Below the pieces are notes generated by a model. It did not search any database. It saw only the letters and a list, made by a program, of their open reading frames with translations, and was not told the DNA's origin. 64,000 bases of DNA from Diatrype stigma (lineage: Eukaryota; Ascomycota; Sordariomycetes; Xylariales; Diatrypaceae), in NCBI GenBank assembly GCA_022225965.2, contig JAKJXP020000053.1, positions 186,001 through 250,000 on the forward strand, written 5' to 3'. Below, one piece after another: positions 50,100-61,490 of the stretch. The position numbers and the translations under genes were made by a program. Within the stretch, counting starts at the first letter, position 1. The number at the start of each line of letters is the position of its first letter.

Positions 50100-50107
50100 T
50101 ATATAAT
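50100..50107 (+). promoter_or_regulatory. TATA box of the L-arabinitol dehydrogenase gene
   Basis: TATATAAT lies 141 bp before the start codon, a normal distance for a fungal gene with a leader of about 100 nt. The transcript start is not known. Confidence 0.6.
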
Positions 50108-50247
50108 GATCGTAACCCCTCGCTCTGATTTGTGTCCTCCCCCCTGCGGCTGAAAAAAACGTTTCCTCCCAACCATCTCTTCTTCGAAGACAGTCATCTG
50201 CCTGTACCTCTCCGACTGTTCCTACCGCCCACTTGCGTCAGCCCACA

Positions 50248-51437
50248 ATGAGTCTGTCCGCTACTGAGACCGAGACGTTCGTCAAGCCTTCGAAGGCCAA
50301 CATCGGAGTCTACACGAACCCCGCCCACGATTTATGGATTAACGAGGCGACACCGACGGTGGAGGATGTGCAGAAAGGCGAGGGCTTAAAGCAGGGAGAG
50401 GTAACCATTGCCGTCAAGAACACCGGTATATGCGGGTAAGTTCCCTCTCACCGGTGCGGCAGGTTGTACGGACATGGTGGTTGATAGACTTGCTCTCGTC
50501 ACTTAGTTCCGATGTCCATTTCTGGCACCATGGCTGTATTGGACCAATGATTGTGGGCGGAGACCATATATTAGGTCACGAATCTGCGGGACAGATCGTT
50601 GCTGTCCACCCGTCGGTCACACATCTGAAAGTTGGAGACCGAGTTGCTATCGAGCCGAACGTCATCTGTAACGCGTGCGAGCCATGCCTGACGGGGCGGT
50701 ACAATGGATGCGAAAATGTGGAATTCTTGTCGACGCCTCCAGTGGACGGTCTACTGAGGAGATACGTAAACCACCCTGCGATCTGGTGCCACAAGATCGG
50801 TAACATGTCTTACGAGAACGGGTCGCTGCTGGAGCCTTTGAGCGTCGCCCTAGCGGGAATGCAGAGATCTGGCATCAAGCTCGGTGATCCTGTCCTGGTG
50901 TGCGGCGCAGGTCCTATCGGACTCATCACCCTGCTGTGCTGTCAGGCTGCGGGCGCCTGTCCATTGGTCATCACCGACATCGACGAGGGTCGGTTGAAGT
51001 TCGCTAAGGAGCTGTGCCCGACGGTCATCACGCACAAGGTAGAGCGCCTGAGCGCGGAGGATTCAGCCAAGGCGATCGTTAAAAGCTTTGGTGGCATCGA
51101 GCCGGCCGTAGCCATGGAGTGCACGGGTGTTGAGAGCAGTGTTGCTGCTGCCATCTGGGCCGTCAAGTTTGGGGGCAAAGTGTTTGTTATCGGTGTTGGG
51201 AAGAGCGAGCAGAACTATCCTTTCATGCGGTGCAGCACGAGGGAGATTGACCTGCAATTCCAATACCGGTACTCCAACACATGGCCACGCGCCATTCGCC
51301 TGGTCGAAAATGGAGTGATTGATCTGCAGAAACTGGTCACCCATCGGTACAAGCTCGAGGATGCACTTGAGGCCTTTAAGACGGCAGCAGACCCGAAGAC
51401 GGGTGCCATCAAAGTCCAGATCCAAAGTTGGGACTGA
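50248..51437 (+). CDS. lad1: L-arabinitol 4-dehydrogenase (medium-chain, zinc-dependent, NAD+)
   Basis: Exons 50248-50435 and 50507-51437 join to 372 aa (donor GTAAGT, acceptor CTTAG). The N-terminal GroES-like domain has the catalytic zinc ligands in GICGSDVHFW and LGHES, and the structural zinc Cys cluster in [15 protein letters not shown]. The Rossmann domain has GAGPIGL, and the acidic end of beta-2 in [10 protein letters not shown] favours NAD over NADP. The length and the long stretch [20 protein letters not shown] match fungal LAD rather than xylitol dehydrogenase. Role: oxidises L-arabinitol to L-xylulose in the cytosolic L-arabinose pathway. The segment before the zinc His reads PMIVGGDH, slightly unlike the PMIVECDH I remember from other LADs. 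The upstream region has a TATA box and catabolite-repressor-like words. Confidence 0.9.
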
Positions 51438-53165
51438 GACTACTCAATGTCCGGGACTCATTTCGAAACGGGAGTGTCAGTATGGCAATGAATTCTGACG
51501 TCAAATGCTTGACTATACACATTTGTATTTAGATATCAGGCTTGCGATATACCTAAGTCATGGCTAAGAGGTTATGACACTTGATAGAAGATGGGTTAGG
51601 TGACCCTGTTCGGATATCAGTGTAATGTTGGAGGATATTCATAAGGGGCCATAAGGGGCCATAAGGCATGTACTAGAATGTAGTTTAGCCTTTACAAGAT
51701 GATGCTTTACAACCGTGCCCACTCTGCTTCGTAAAGACGTTGAAAGGCCGTTGTTGCGAGTATAAGTTACGAAAGCGTTGCGAAAGGCCCTCTTAGCAGT
51801 GGCACAATGTTCATGGCTTCTTTATTGCAGGTTTGCATTGTTGTGTATGACTTAGCATGGTATGGGGTCGGTTGACCCTCAAGGTTGTGGGTGATAGTGT
51901 TGATGTCGTGTGCTTAGAGTCATCACGAGGAAAGTGGAAAGTGTGGCCAGAGCATGGTATAATCTTATATATTGATCTATCTTATCAGATACGATCAGAT
52001 CTGAAGGTGGATTTCAACTTGAAGGTTGTAAAAGGTGGTGTGCTTGCCTTCACTGAGGTTGATGGGGTTCCAAGGTTGACAGTGAAGTTGGAAGGCTGTG
52101 TGAAATGGCCTACGCATGGCATTTCATTTCACACCTTGGATAAGGTAGTGACGTAGGAAGAGACCGGCTGATCGGGGGTTTTCTTTTAGAAGCTCCTTCC
52201 GCATATAAACTGCCATTATATACCTGGTAGGCGCCCCCTTCTCAAGTTCCGTCCCAACACCGACTCACTGACTGCAGGTGCGTTTCGGTTCTCACTCTCT
52301 CTCTCTCTCTCTCTCCTCTGTTTTCTCCCTCATCACTACAAAGACTTCTCTGTTATAACGAGGTAGAGCAGCAATGAAGTCCGCTCTAGCAACGTCCTTC
52401 GGTGTTTGAAAAGTACGAAAAACACTTCAGCTTTTTTCAGATAAGATGCTTACAAGTTACATACCAGTGGCCACCTAGGCCTCATCATGGTTGTTGTTCA
52501 TAAGGGAAAGTGTCCTGCCACTTATATCAGATTTTGATTGGCCAATTACATATTTGATGAATCGCTAAAGTACTTCGCACCATGTATGTATGCTATTTAC
52601 AGCCCGAGTAGTTTACAGTTGTATGTATGTACGTAATAAAAATATACATAACTGTATGTCTACTGTTGTGAATAAAATGGGTAAGCGCACGACCTGATCG
52701 GGCTAGTCTGGTAAGATTCCAACCGTAGTTTCCCGCTTGTTACTGGCTGATCGGGGGACTTAGGACTGCTCCCAGCGGGTGCAACACCCCCGGAGACGGG
52801 AGGGCACTGGGCTGGACTGGACAACCTACCTCGGTACTTAGGTACTTCGACAACTACTGGTCAAGGGCATGCGAAAAAGCTCTGGTTAACTAATAAAATC
52901 ATTTGAGTGAGCTTTTTTCCACCGCGAAATAACCGACGGCAACAATCAACGACGACGAACGATTTGAATTTCCTCCCCCGACGCCCGGAACCCCCGAAAC
53001 GAACCACCCTTCCAATTCCGCCTCCCCTCTCCTTCCCTTCCACCTCGCACCGTCGCTTTGCATCTGGGGAAGAAGAAGAAAAGAAGAAGGACGAAAGAGA
53101 AAGAGAAAGAGAAAGAGAAAGAGTGCAAGCAGTAGCAAAATAAAAACCGCAGAGTCAAATTCAGC
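51438..53165. other. Spacer between LAD1 and the ATP synthase subunit g gene
   Basis: It holds the doubtful ORF at 51857-52156 and a CT run at 52294-52314. AGAGAA units at about 53094-53123 lie in the leader of the next gene. ATAAGGGGCC occurs twice near 51639-51662. Nothing else supported. Confidence 0.5.
51857..52156 (+). CDS. Doubtful 99-codon ORF with an internal two-fold repeat
   Basis: I do not recognise this protein. The frame runs from ATG 51857 to TAG at 52154-52156. The two halves resemble each other: LTLKVVGDSVDVV..KVWPEHGI in the first and FNLKVVKGGVLAF..VKWPTHGI in the second. The DNA is G/T-rich and unlike the GC-rich codon usage of neighbouring genes. No signal peptide or membrane segment is apparent. 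It could be an orphan gene, a decayed fragment of an older gene or a chance frame in duplicated DNA. Confidence 0.25.
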   Translation: MVWGRLTLKVVGDSVDVVCLESSRGKWKVWPEHGIILYIDLSYQIRSDLKVDFNLKVVKGGVLAFTEVDGVPRLTVKLEGCVKWPTHGISFHTLDKVVT

Positions 53166-54211
53166 ATGTCGTCAGCTGTAGTAGCGCGCCCGATGCTGCT
53201 TCGGCAATCGAGGGTATGGGGACGCACGGCCGCCCGCCGGTTCGAGTCGACGGCCCAATCGAGCAGCGGCACGAGCACCTCCACCGCGAACAGCGCCGCG
53301 AAGAAGGCGACCGAGAAGGCGACCGAGACGGCCAAGGACTCCGCCTCCAAGGTCTCCTCCACCGTGTCCGAGTACTCGAGCAAGGCCGCCCAGGGCCTCT
53401 CCAAGGTCAGCGCCACGGCTGGCCCGGCCATCACCAGCGCCGCCAAGGGCGTTGCACAGTCGCTGAGCAAGGTCGGCGGCCGCACCGGAAGGCTGGTCAG
53501 CTTCGTTGAGAGTACGTGAAAAGACGCAGATGCAAAGCAAGCGCACTCCGCCCGCAGCCCGTGACCAGCAGAAGAGAATGGCACCCAACCTCGTGGGTGC
53601 TGAAACTCCGCGCATGTGGTTTTCCCCGTGGTGGTGGTATTCTAGTCATTGTTGCGTTGTGTTGTGTTATGCGATGTTATGGTCGGGAGCCGGATGAAGG
53701 ATGCAGGAGATGATACATGGACGGGATGGCTAATTTGGCGTTTCTTCTTCCTGCAGAGCATACACCTACGGTCGTATTCTACTCCAAGGTCGGCGCCGAG
53801 CTTGCCAAGATCGTTTTCCGCGGCCAGAAGATGTCACCACCGTAAGTACCCAGCCTCGGATTCCAACCCCGTCACTCACCCCTATCATGCGTCGCGTTAC
53901 ACTATATTGACAAACCTGTCTCTTTCCGCGCCGCCAGCTCCCTGTCTACCTTCCAGAGCTTCTTCCAGAACGCCTACAAGACCTACCTCCAGAACCCCAA
54001 CGCCCTCCTCGAGACCGCCTCCAAGACCGCCTCCAAGGTCGCTCAGCAGCCCGGCTCCTTATTACAGCAGGCCCGGAGTATCAACCGGGCTCAGCTCGTC
54101 GCCGGTGGCGTCGTCGCCGCCGAATGTCTCGGCTTCTTCACCGTCGGCGAAATGATCGGCCGCTTCAAGATCGTTGGATACCACGGCGGAAACCCGGCAG
54201 CCCACCACTGA
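53166..54211 (+). CDS. ATP20: Mitochondrial F1Fo ATP synthase subunit g, with long Ala/Ser/Lys-rich N-terminal part
   Basis: Exons 53166-53511, 53757-53841 and 53938-54211 join to 234 aa (donors GTACGT and GTAAGT; acceptors CTGCAG and GCCAG). Residues 1-30 (ARPMLLRQSRVWGRTAARRFES) look like a mitochondrial presequence. Residues 35-110 are an amphipathic Ala/Ser/Lys/Thr repeat region. The conserved subunit g core follows: TPTVVFYSKVGAELAKIVFR, then SFQSFFQNAYKTYL, and near the end a transmembrane helix with the dimer-type pattern in VVAAECLGFFTVGEMIGRF. Role: Fo membrane subunit needed for ATP synthase dimers and crista shape. Yeast Atp20 is much shorter (about 115 aa); the extension appears as one open exon with normal codon bias. 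Confidence 0.88.
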
Positions 54212-55650
54212 TAAAGGAGGTAGGGTCCATCCTGCGGTGGGGAGTGAGTGAGTGCTTGGGTTTCTTGCTCCTTCCGGACGGGTCGACCCGGCAAGATCAT
54301 ACATCGTTAGAGCGTCATAGACGGACGGGGTTTACGGATGGACGGACGGACGAAACGCATTCTGGCATGGGGGGACCGAGAGGAGGGGAAAAAAAGAAAA
54401 TCCCATTCTGGATGGGCAATAGTGATGCCCTTCTTGACTAAAATCATGCTGTCCTATCAACCCGCTGCTTTAGACACTATAACCGCCCCCTTCCCTTTGT
54501 CACCACCAGCACCACTGCCACCAACATAACCCCTGTACAACAACGTCAGTTTAGTTACTGCATGAGGCGGATTAGTTCGGAGAATAGAGTAACAGGCAGA
54601 AACGCCCGTTCTTCAGGACCTAACATGTGCTGTGCAGTGCGGTGCGGTGCGGTGTGGTGCGGCCCAGTGCGACATGCGGGAGATTTTTGGCCCCCAAGAT
54701 CCTTCCAACCAACTAACCGGGATGTGCCCCCCTCCCCCTTTTTTGCCAAAGTCCTACATAAGTCAGTAGTCAAGTTACGTGGTCTCAAAGTGGCTGCGGT
54801 CCACTCGGGATCCCTTCCTTGTCGTGCTCCGCATGTCCCTTCGTCTCTTTCGTCTTCTTCCATATCCCCTTCCTTCTCCTCGATGTCGTCAGACCTTGCC
54901 TCTCTAAGGGGGAGGGGGGAGGGGGAGGGTGGTAAAAGACCCCCGCGCGTGTGCGCGTGGAGGTCAACTAACCCTGTGCCCAATGACAACAGTAACCAGG
55001 AAAGTGCACATTTCTCGCTTGTCCAGCCAGATTCGTATAGGCGATATGTTTCTTACTACTTTGGGCACCCAGGTAAGCCAACGTCGGGCGACGTGATAGG
55101 TGCGGGACCCCATCCCCTCTGCAGCGTGTGTAGTAGTAGTATCCATGGGTTCCATAGGTGAGCCGGAGGGAGGCGTAGACGAGGCTTACATGTTTACCTT
55201 ACCTTAGGCGTCTACCAACCTAACCTACATTTCTCATATCTAACTACGGTAGTACTTTGGTTAAGCTACGGCCACAGACCAGAGCAGCGATGTCCTAGGT
55301 AACAAACCTGAGGTATTAGCCAACTCAGTACCAACACGATTAGATGCATAGGTGTTTATATACTTGGCTAGTTGCTTTTGAACTTAACTAGGTACTGGGT
55401 AGTTAGCCATTTTGTCCTTCTTTCGTTCCCCATGATCCCCCTTGTCGACCCGTCCAGCCATCGATATTACATCGCTCGCATGACCTTCGTTTGCTGCTGT
55501 AGACTGACTGCCTGTCTGCCTGCCTTGTTCATGGTTCGCCATGCGGTTTCCAGGATCCAATACCCATCCATACCCCCATGCATAGTAGGCAGAAGCAACT
55601 CACTGACTGGCTAACCACATAGGTAAGCAATGGTTCATCGCCATACAAGG

Positions 55651-55693
<43 letters not shown>

Positions 55694-58600
55694 TAGCTTG
55701 AAATAATCGGCTTCCTTTTAAACAGCATTCTTGACGTAAGCACATATGTATTTCATTGGTCATACTTGCACACTTACCTACCTACATATGTTCGAAAGCC
55801 AGAAAGTCAGTCAGCCGCGGTAGCCGGGCGTTGTGTCTGCGCACCCTGCCTCGCTTTCACCCCTCGTTCACCCCGTCGTCTAACTACCTAGAATCTCCAA
55901 ATATAAGTAGAGGTAGCTAGCCTCCCCCTGCCCCCTCTTGAATAGGAACCCGGCAGTATGGATAGGTAGATGATCCCCCCACCTAGGTGTACTACTACCG
56001 TAGCTACTGCTGTTGCTACGAGTAGTTCGTGCGCGACTGAGTCACCATTTATCGTTGCAGCCTTGTGCTCACCGAACCAGCATTGTTAGTCACCAGTGGG
56101 CGGCAAGGCACTGACTTCACCTACGCGGGTCCGGTAGGTAAGTGGCTGGCGGAAGTCGAGGTCAGCCGCGGCGGCAAGGGGGGGAAGAGAGGCGGAAAGC
56201 AAGAAGAGCACCCTGCTGCATTGCTCCTGTCCGTCGGTCGACTTATATACCCATCATCTTTGTTACAGTAATGGTAATGTACAACTGACACATCAGTTAC
56301 GGCCGCCCGCCCAGCCTAATCTGCCAGTGTTCCTTACATGATCACATACCCGGTTACCTACCTACTGCACGGCTGATTGCATAGTAATTATCTGAGGGAG
56401 GGGGAAAGGGGGGCGGGCCTGTTCCGTCGTCAGCTCATGTGCCCTTCCATACTCTTTTCTAGGTGACAAATCAATCACCCTTTTTCTTTCCCCCTTTTTG
56501 AACAAACCCCTTGTTCAAAAGCAACGGTGGTCATATATCTGTCCCGAAACGATATTATCATTATCATTGAGCGAAAAGCAAATTGGAGGTTAATTTACCC
56601 AGAGACCGTCGGCAATCTCGTCGATCCTGAATGTGCCTGGCCGGGTCGGAGATAGAATGCCTGCCGGTGTTGCTGCAAGGTGATGACTTGCTGCATATCT
56701 ACTTCCAATAAATAGCCTTACCTTGGTATGCGTAGGTACTCTTAACAATGCAGGCGGGTCAGCAGTACATTTGTACTGATACATATGTGGACAGGGTATA
56801 CATGTCCATCCATTTGTCTCGCCCTGTCTTGTACTGCCTTGGCCGTCTGAACGTTTTGTATCATGTCTAAGTATCTACCTATTTGTCTATATGTCCGCTT
56901 GTATTTAAAATTTGGGACCCACGTACGGCCTCCTTTCCATCTCTTCTTCACCCCCTATCCTCTATAAATGTAGTTATCCTTTACGAAATTGATAGTAGTG
57001 AGTTTATATCCAAGAACGTCCATCCCTGCGTCCAACCCGTCCCGTCCGTTCGCCCGTCCGAGACATACATGAACATATCCATATCCGGACGCGGGTCACC
57101 CGACCTCTGTGACGGGCAACGGGGTTTTGTGTCTCGGCAGGCAGCCCTCCATCTTGCGTCGCAGCACGTGGTTGCTACCTACACAGTTAGCTACTCGTTG
57201 GTAACCTATGTGTGTAGGGCTATCATGCTACGTTACGGACAATGGGCGGAGCCAGCCAATGGAGAGCGGACGCTCCCGCCGCCACCACACCACGTTGGGA
57301 CGACGAATCAGGAGCGGAACCGTAATGGGCTCCTGGGCTGCGGCGGACCACGCACGGATCAGCAGTGGCCGCAGCATCCGGCCATATGTAATGCAGCCGG
57401 CAGTGGGAAGGATAGTCAGGCAGGCAGGCAGGCAGGCAGCGTACAAATCTATCTTGCTTGCATCGAAGGTTAGATGGAATCATGATCCCCAACCGCATGG
57501 TACGGTAGGAAAAGCACATGCATATATATATGTACGTACGTACATGGCGTGTAGTCAAAGCGGCGGAGGCAGAGACCGACCCGGTAGGGCCACGGCGCCG
57601 GCTCCGAAACAACTTCGTAATCCTACTCCGTCCCTCCCTTTCAAGACATCTCCAATGTCGTTGTACATGTAATAGGGGCGAGAGATTCCGAAGTGGAAAT
57701 TGATATACGTAAAGATGATGCCATCGTACTGTTACAACGCCTCAATGAAACAAGCGATGGTTCTGCCAGGATTTCGGCTTTGGCTAGCTGTTTCTTGTGA
57801 TTGAGTGTGGCTTTAACGAGCTGGGCTCCCTGACTCTAGGGAGCGGCCAACTGCTTCCTTTTGTTGTTCTTTTTCTAACCTTTCCTTCTTCTTTTCTTCC
57901 GGAGGCATATGTTTCTACGTAGCACGCCTGCTGCAAGGTTGACCGACGGCGCCCAACAGGGTTAATATAGGCATATATCCATGCGCATGTACGTAGGTCG
58001 TTTTATGCCGTTGGTTCGTAAGGCTCGTTCTGCATTGGTTGGTTTTCGGCGAATCACGAACCATGTGGGGGGTGAGCGTCGGCTGCTACGTAGGTAGGTG
58101 GTTATAATTCTAGAGAACATGTTTTAGAAGGAAGAAATCAGCTTCTCCCTACCTTCCTCCCACTCTCCCGCCCTTCCCCCTTCTTTCCTGCAGCATGCGG
58201 GCAGTGTCGCATTTTGTAAGGGCCACAGAACAATCCACAGAAGGGCCCGGTCTGTCTCTGAGTGGCTGAGTAGTCGGCCCGCCGATCTATCTCTTTCGGC
58301 GAGCAATCGCGAAAGCCAGACCTTCCCTGATCACGGGGCGGATCGAATGGGGAGGGGGGAGCGGGGAGGTACAAGAAAAGGGAGGAGATGAGCCCATTCG
58401 ACAGATGTTGGTTGCGGATCCTTTGTGTCGGGATGTTTTGTGTTTGTTTCCCGTGGGTCAGACCTCATCGTGGAGAGACTCATGTCTCGGCCAAGAAGAA
58501 TAAGCAGAATAAGCCGGCTAGGGGGGAGCTGACGGCCGAGTAGACAGGCCTGGCCAGCTCAGCTGTGGCCAGCATAGATTTAGCGAACCCCTCGAGCTTG

Positions 58601-59606
58601 CTCTGTAGACGTGTTTCCCTCGGCCCGGGGGAGTATGATCAACATATCCACCATACCGGAGATCCTTCTCTGCCTCTTGATCTTTTCTTTTCAGAAGCAT
58701 CGCATCTTGCTTCCCGATACGTGATGGTCAGGATGTACTGCTGTTGGAAAGAGGGTGCATCTCCCCCACCACGAGACAACCTACATAAGGAGTCTCGCCC
58801 ATTCCTTTCTGCACCTTTCACCCTTAAATTGAAATTCATCTGTACATGGCAGCATAGGCAGAACGGAATGATATCTGTAACGGGTAACATGATACACCCC
58901 ATTGGTTCGGGTCTGTGGTAGGCTGTTACTACACGAGCGATAGTCATTGGACGAGGGAACATACCAAGGACACTCCTCCAAGAAGATACGGCCTCAACCA
59001 ACGGACAGTAGTAACAATATTAGGAATGGGCTTTGAGTTGTCAAATGCTCCATGCGGTGTGACGCTCCTCTTTGACATGCTGGTGGATTTGCTGGCAAGA
59101 CTACACTTAGCCCGCTGCAAGGACCTTTTTTTCCATCACCAACATTACAAGAAGACACCCAGAGGGCTGATCAACAGTCGTTTTCTTTTTTGACTCCCCG
59201 AGTAGCTTTTGTTTCCTCGACTATTTACAAGGTATTCGAGTATATACGAGGCACGGCACTTGGACCAAGACGACCCCAGTGACAACAAAATCACGGGTCG
59301 CGTTCCCTGGCCGATCTGGTCGAGTACCAGGCCAACCGCCACGTCGTAGCCACCTCGCCCTTGCCCCACGAGATAACCATGCTGTCCCACGCATACGTCA
59401 AGAAGAGGTAAGAATAGTCCCGGAGCGCCTTCCCATCTATCATGTGGTGCGTGAATCAATGGATTCTCCTCAAAGCCGCCACCCAGTCTACATGCCGGGT
59501 ACTTCCGATAATCAACGGTCAACAACGCCTTCTCAATGCTCCAAAGCACAGTATTTTGTATCGTAGACAGAACTCCCACCAAGCACACAGAATATAAAAA
59601 CATGCA
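54212..59606. other. 5.4-kb gene-poor spacer
   Basis: No gene could be supported. Repeats are GTGCG words (about 54632-54672), a pure AT dinucleotide run (55654-55690) and CAGG units (about 57416-57437). A frame of about 200 codons at 54562-55161 is Ser/Arg/Pro-rich without domain features and was not accepted. A short plus-strand fragment at 59283-59408 looks protein-like and ends at a GTAAGA donor. Confidence 0.45.
55654..55690. repeat. AT dinucleotide microsatellite
   Basis: Thirty-seven bases of uninterrupted alternating A and T, able to extrude as a cruciform. Intergenic. Confidence 0.95.
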
Positions 59607-61490
59607 TCACGTCGATTCCCCCCTGATGGAATTCCAGATCCTACTCCGTTGCCTGAAAGATGAGAAGATATGTTGCTTGTCGTATGGAGGAAGCTCCTCG
59701 TAGTATGAAGCATATTTCGAACATTGTAGTGCCGTTGGAATCCCAGTGAACCAATGATATCGGTTCATTTTTGACTCGGTCGGCGGAGGAATTTCGTTTA
59801 GCGCGCGGTAATCATGGCGTGTTACAGTATATGGGGCTCCAAATCGACTGAGCGGCTTTATAGGCTGTTCAACAACCACATAAATGCATCCGTAAAGTGT
59901 GGCAAAACTCGCAGCCAGTAGCCGGATAGAGCTCTCAACAGTGAGTAACGGGGCGAAGACGCCGAGCCGCGATTCCATCCCTTTGATCAAAGACGAACGT
60001 CGAGCTGCCTGTGCTTGTGTTAAGGCCGCTGTCCTACTGCAGCGGGTCTTCGTGCAGTCCAAATATGCCTGTAGTACCCGGGTTAGCTCTACAGAGGGAT
60101 AAATATAGTCGTATGGAACCCACATCACACAGTAGGTTTTTAGACTCCGGTCGCAAACCTCTACCTTGACCTGTTGAAGGAGCGCGTCAACTTGGTCTTT
60201 GGTGTAGCCGAGTATCCTGGTGAACGGAGCGAGCGACATTGCGTCCAGACCTTCTGTCAAGGCCAGGTTGAACCATTTGCCCACGTCCTTTTCATGATCA
60301 CCAGCTGGCCACGAGTTATAGGGCACCTTTATTTCTTCATGCCTGACGTCGACGTAACCCAGATGCTCCAACACGGCCTGGGTATTGGGATCCATGCCCA
60401 AAGGCATTCCTGCCCGTTCATGTGCCTCGCTCAGTTCCCGTATCCACAAAAGAAGTTTGGAGTTCTCCGGGAATCCACCTTCGTCAGTACGAGGGCGAAT
60501 ATCAATCTCGACCTGCTCCAGGACTCCGCTCCCCGGTTTCAAATGTCTGCGCAAGGGGAGGGGCGGTGTTAGTTATTAGTCAGCACGTAACATGGAGAGG
60601 AATAAGGCAGGTCACGGGATCAACACAACGCGCATCTCACGTGGCGCATAAGGCCAACGTACCCGAAAATCTGGCGGTACAAAGCATGCCAATCGTGTAT
60701 GCTACCGAGAAGCAGCTGTACGTGTATAAGGTCGAAATAGTCTCTGCTGACTCCGGTCCAAGGCGCTTCGATATCTCGCCTTTCAAAGCGCGAGTTGGGG
60801 GGAACACTATAGCTGTCTTAGCGGAAACTAGCACTGTTATAGAGTGGCCGAGGAGGATCACCATACAGATCTGGCTGTGTGAGGGTAAAATCCCAGCCAA
60901 GCACCTCAGCAGGTGCATCTGAACGACCGTACCGCCTATACCGCGAAGTGTAGCAATCAGTACATGGTCCAAATTCCGAGCAACATATTTTCTCATCTTA
61001 TTGTTTGCTCCCGGGGTGCTTCTGGATGACATACTCGGCTATGTCGATTGCCCATATTCCTGTTCCACAGCCAAGGTCGAGAATCCGCGGGCTAGCGGGT
61101 AGCGGAAGTCGATGTAGGTTTCCGTGTATCGAGTCTTCTACTCGGATTACTTGCAGGACCTTGTGAAGCAAGTCCATCCGATCATTTTCTTCCTGCGAAG
61201 AGAAAAAGAATTCACGAATTAGAAATCAGAGTCCAGCGCGTTAGTCCCCCGGGGGTGCTGTGCTAGTGACTTAGCATGAGACCTGGAAGCCATACCTCGT
61301 CGCTGGGTAGTAGGTATTTCTTGTAAATCGCGTCGTAAAACCGATTGTTCTCTATAATAAATATGGGTTGGCTGGTAGGTTGCTGCTGTTCTTGGGTGGT
61401 CGTGTCGATACGCGAGATAGACGGTGACTGGAGAGACGAAATGCGCGAGGAGCCGGGCGGCGCATGTCTGCGAGACATCAGCACGAGCAT
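59607..61490 (-). CDS. LaeA-like SAM-dependent methyltransferase with ~170-aa C-terminal extension
   Basis: Minus-strand exons 61490-61296, 61192-61035, 60935-60867, 60806-60663 and 60546-59607 join in frame to 501 aa. Donors are GTATGG, GTATGT, GTATGG and GTACGT. Residues 1-40 are Ser/Gln/Thr-rich; an in-frame ATG at 61478 is an equal start candidate. IENNRFYDAIYKKYLLPSDE and EENDRMDLLHKVL are typical LaeA-family N-terminal blocks. The SAM site is ILDLGCGTGIW (102-112), followed by AEVLGWDFTLTQPDLVPPN, DYFDLIHVQLLLGSI and GHLKPGSGVLEQVE. The methyltransferase fold should end near residue 330. Residues 331-501 continue without a stop, contain a hydrophobic segment (about 394-418) and are not recognised. 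LaeA homologues act on secondary metabolism globally or as cluster tailoring enzymes; no cluster is visible here. Confidence 0.75.

Larger units (their letters stand above)
48022..50247. other. DUF1479 3' flank and LAD1 upstream region
   Basis: No gene recognised between 48022 and about 49500; short frames there lack protein features. The right part carries the putative catabolite-repression sites and TATA box listed separately. Confidence 0.5.

Noticed and set aside
54562..55161. 199-codon Ser/Arg-rich frame
   Set aside because: It includes GTGCG repeats translated as Cys/Val/Trp runs and matches no family.
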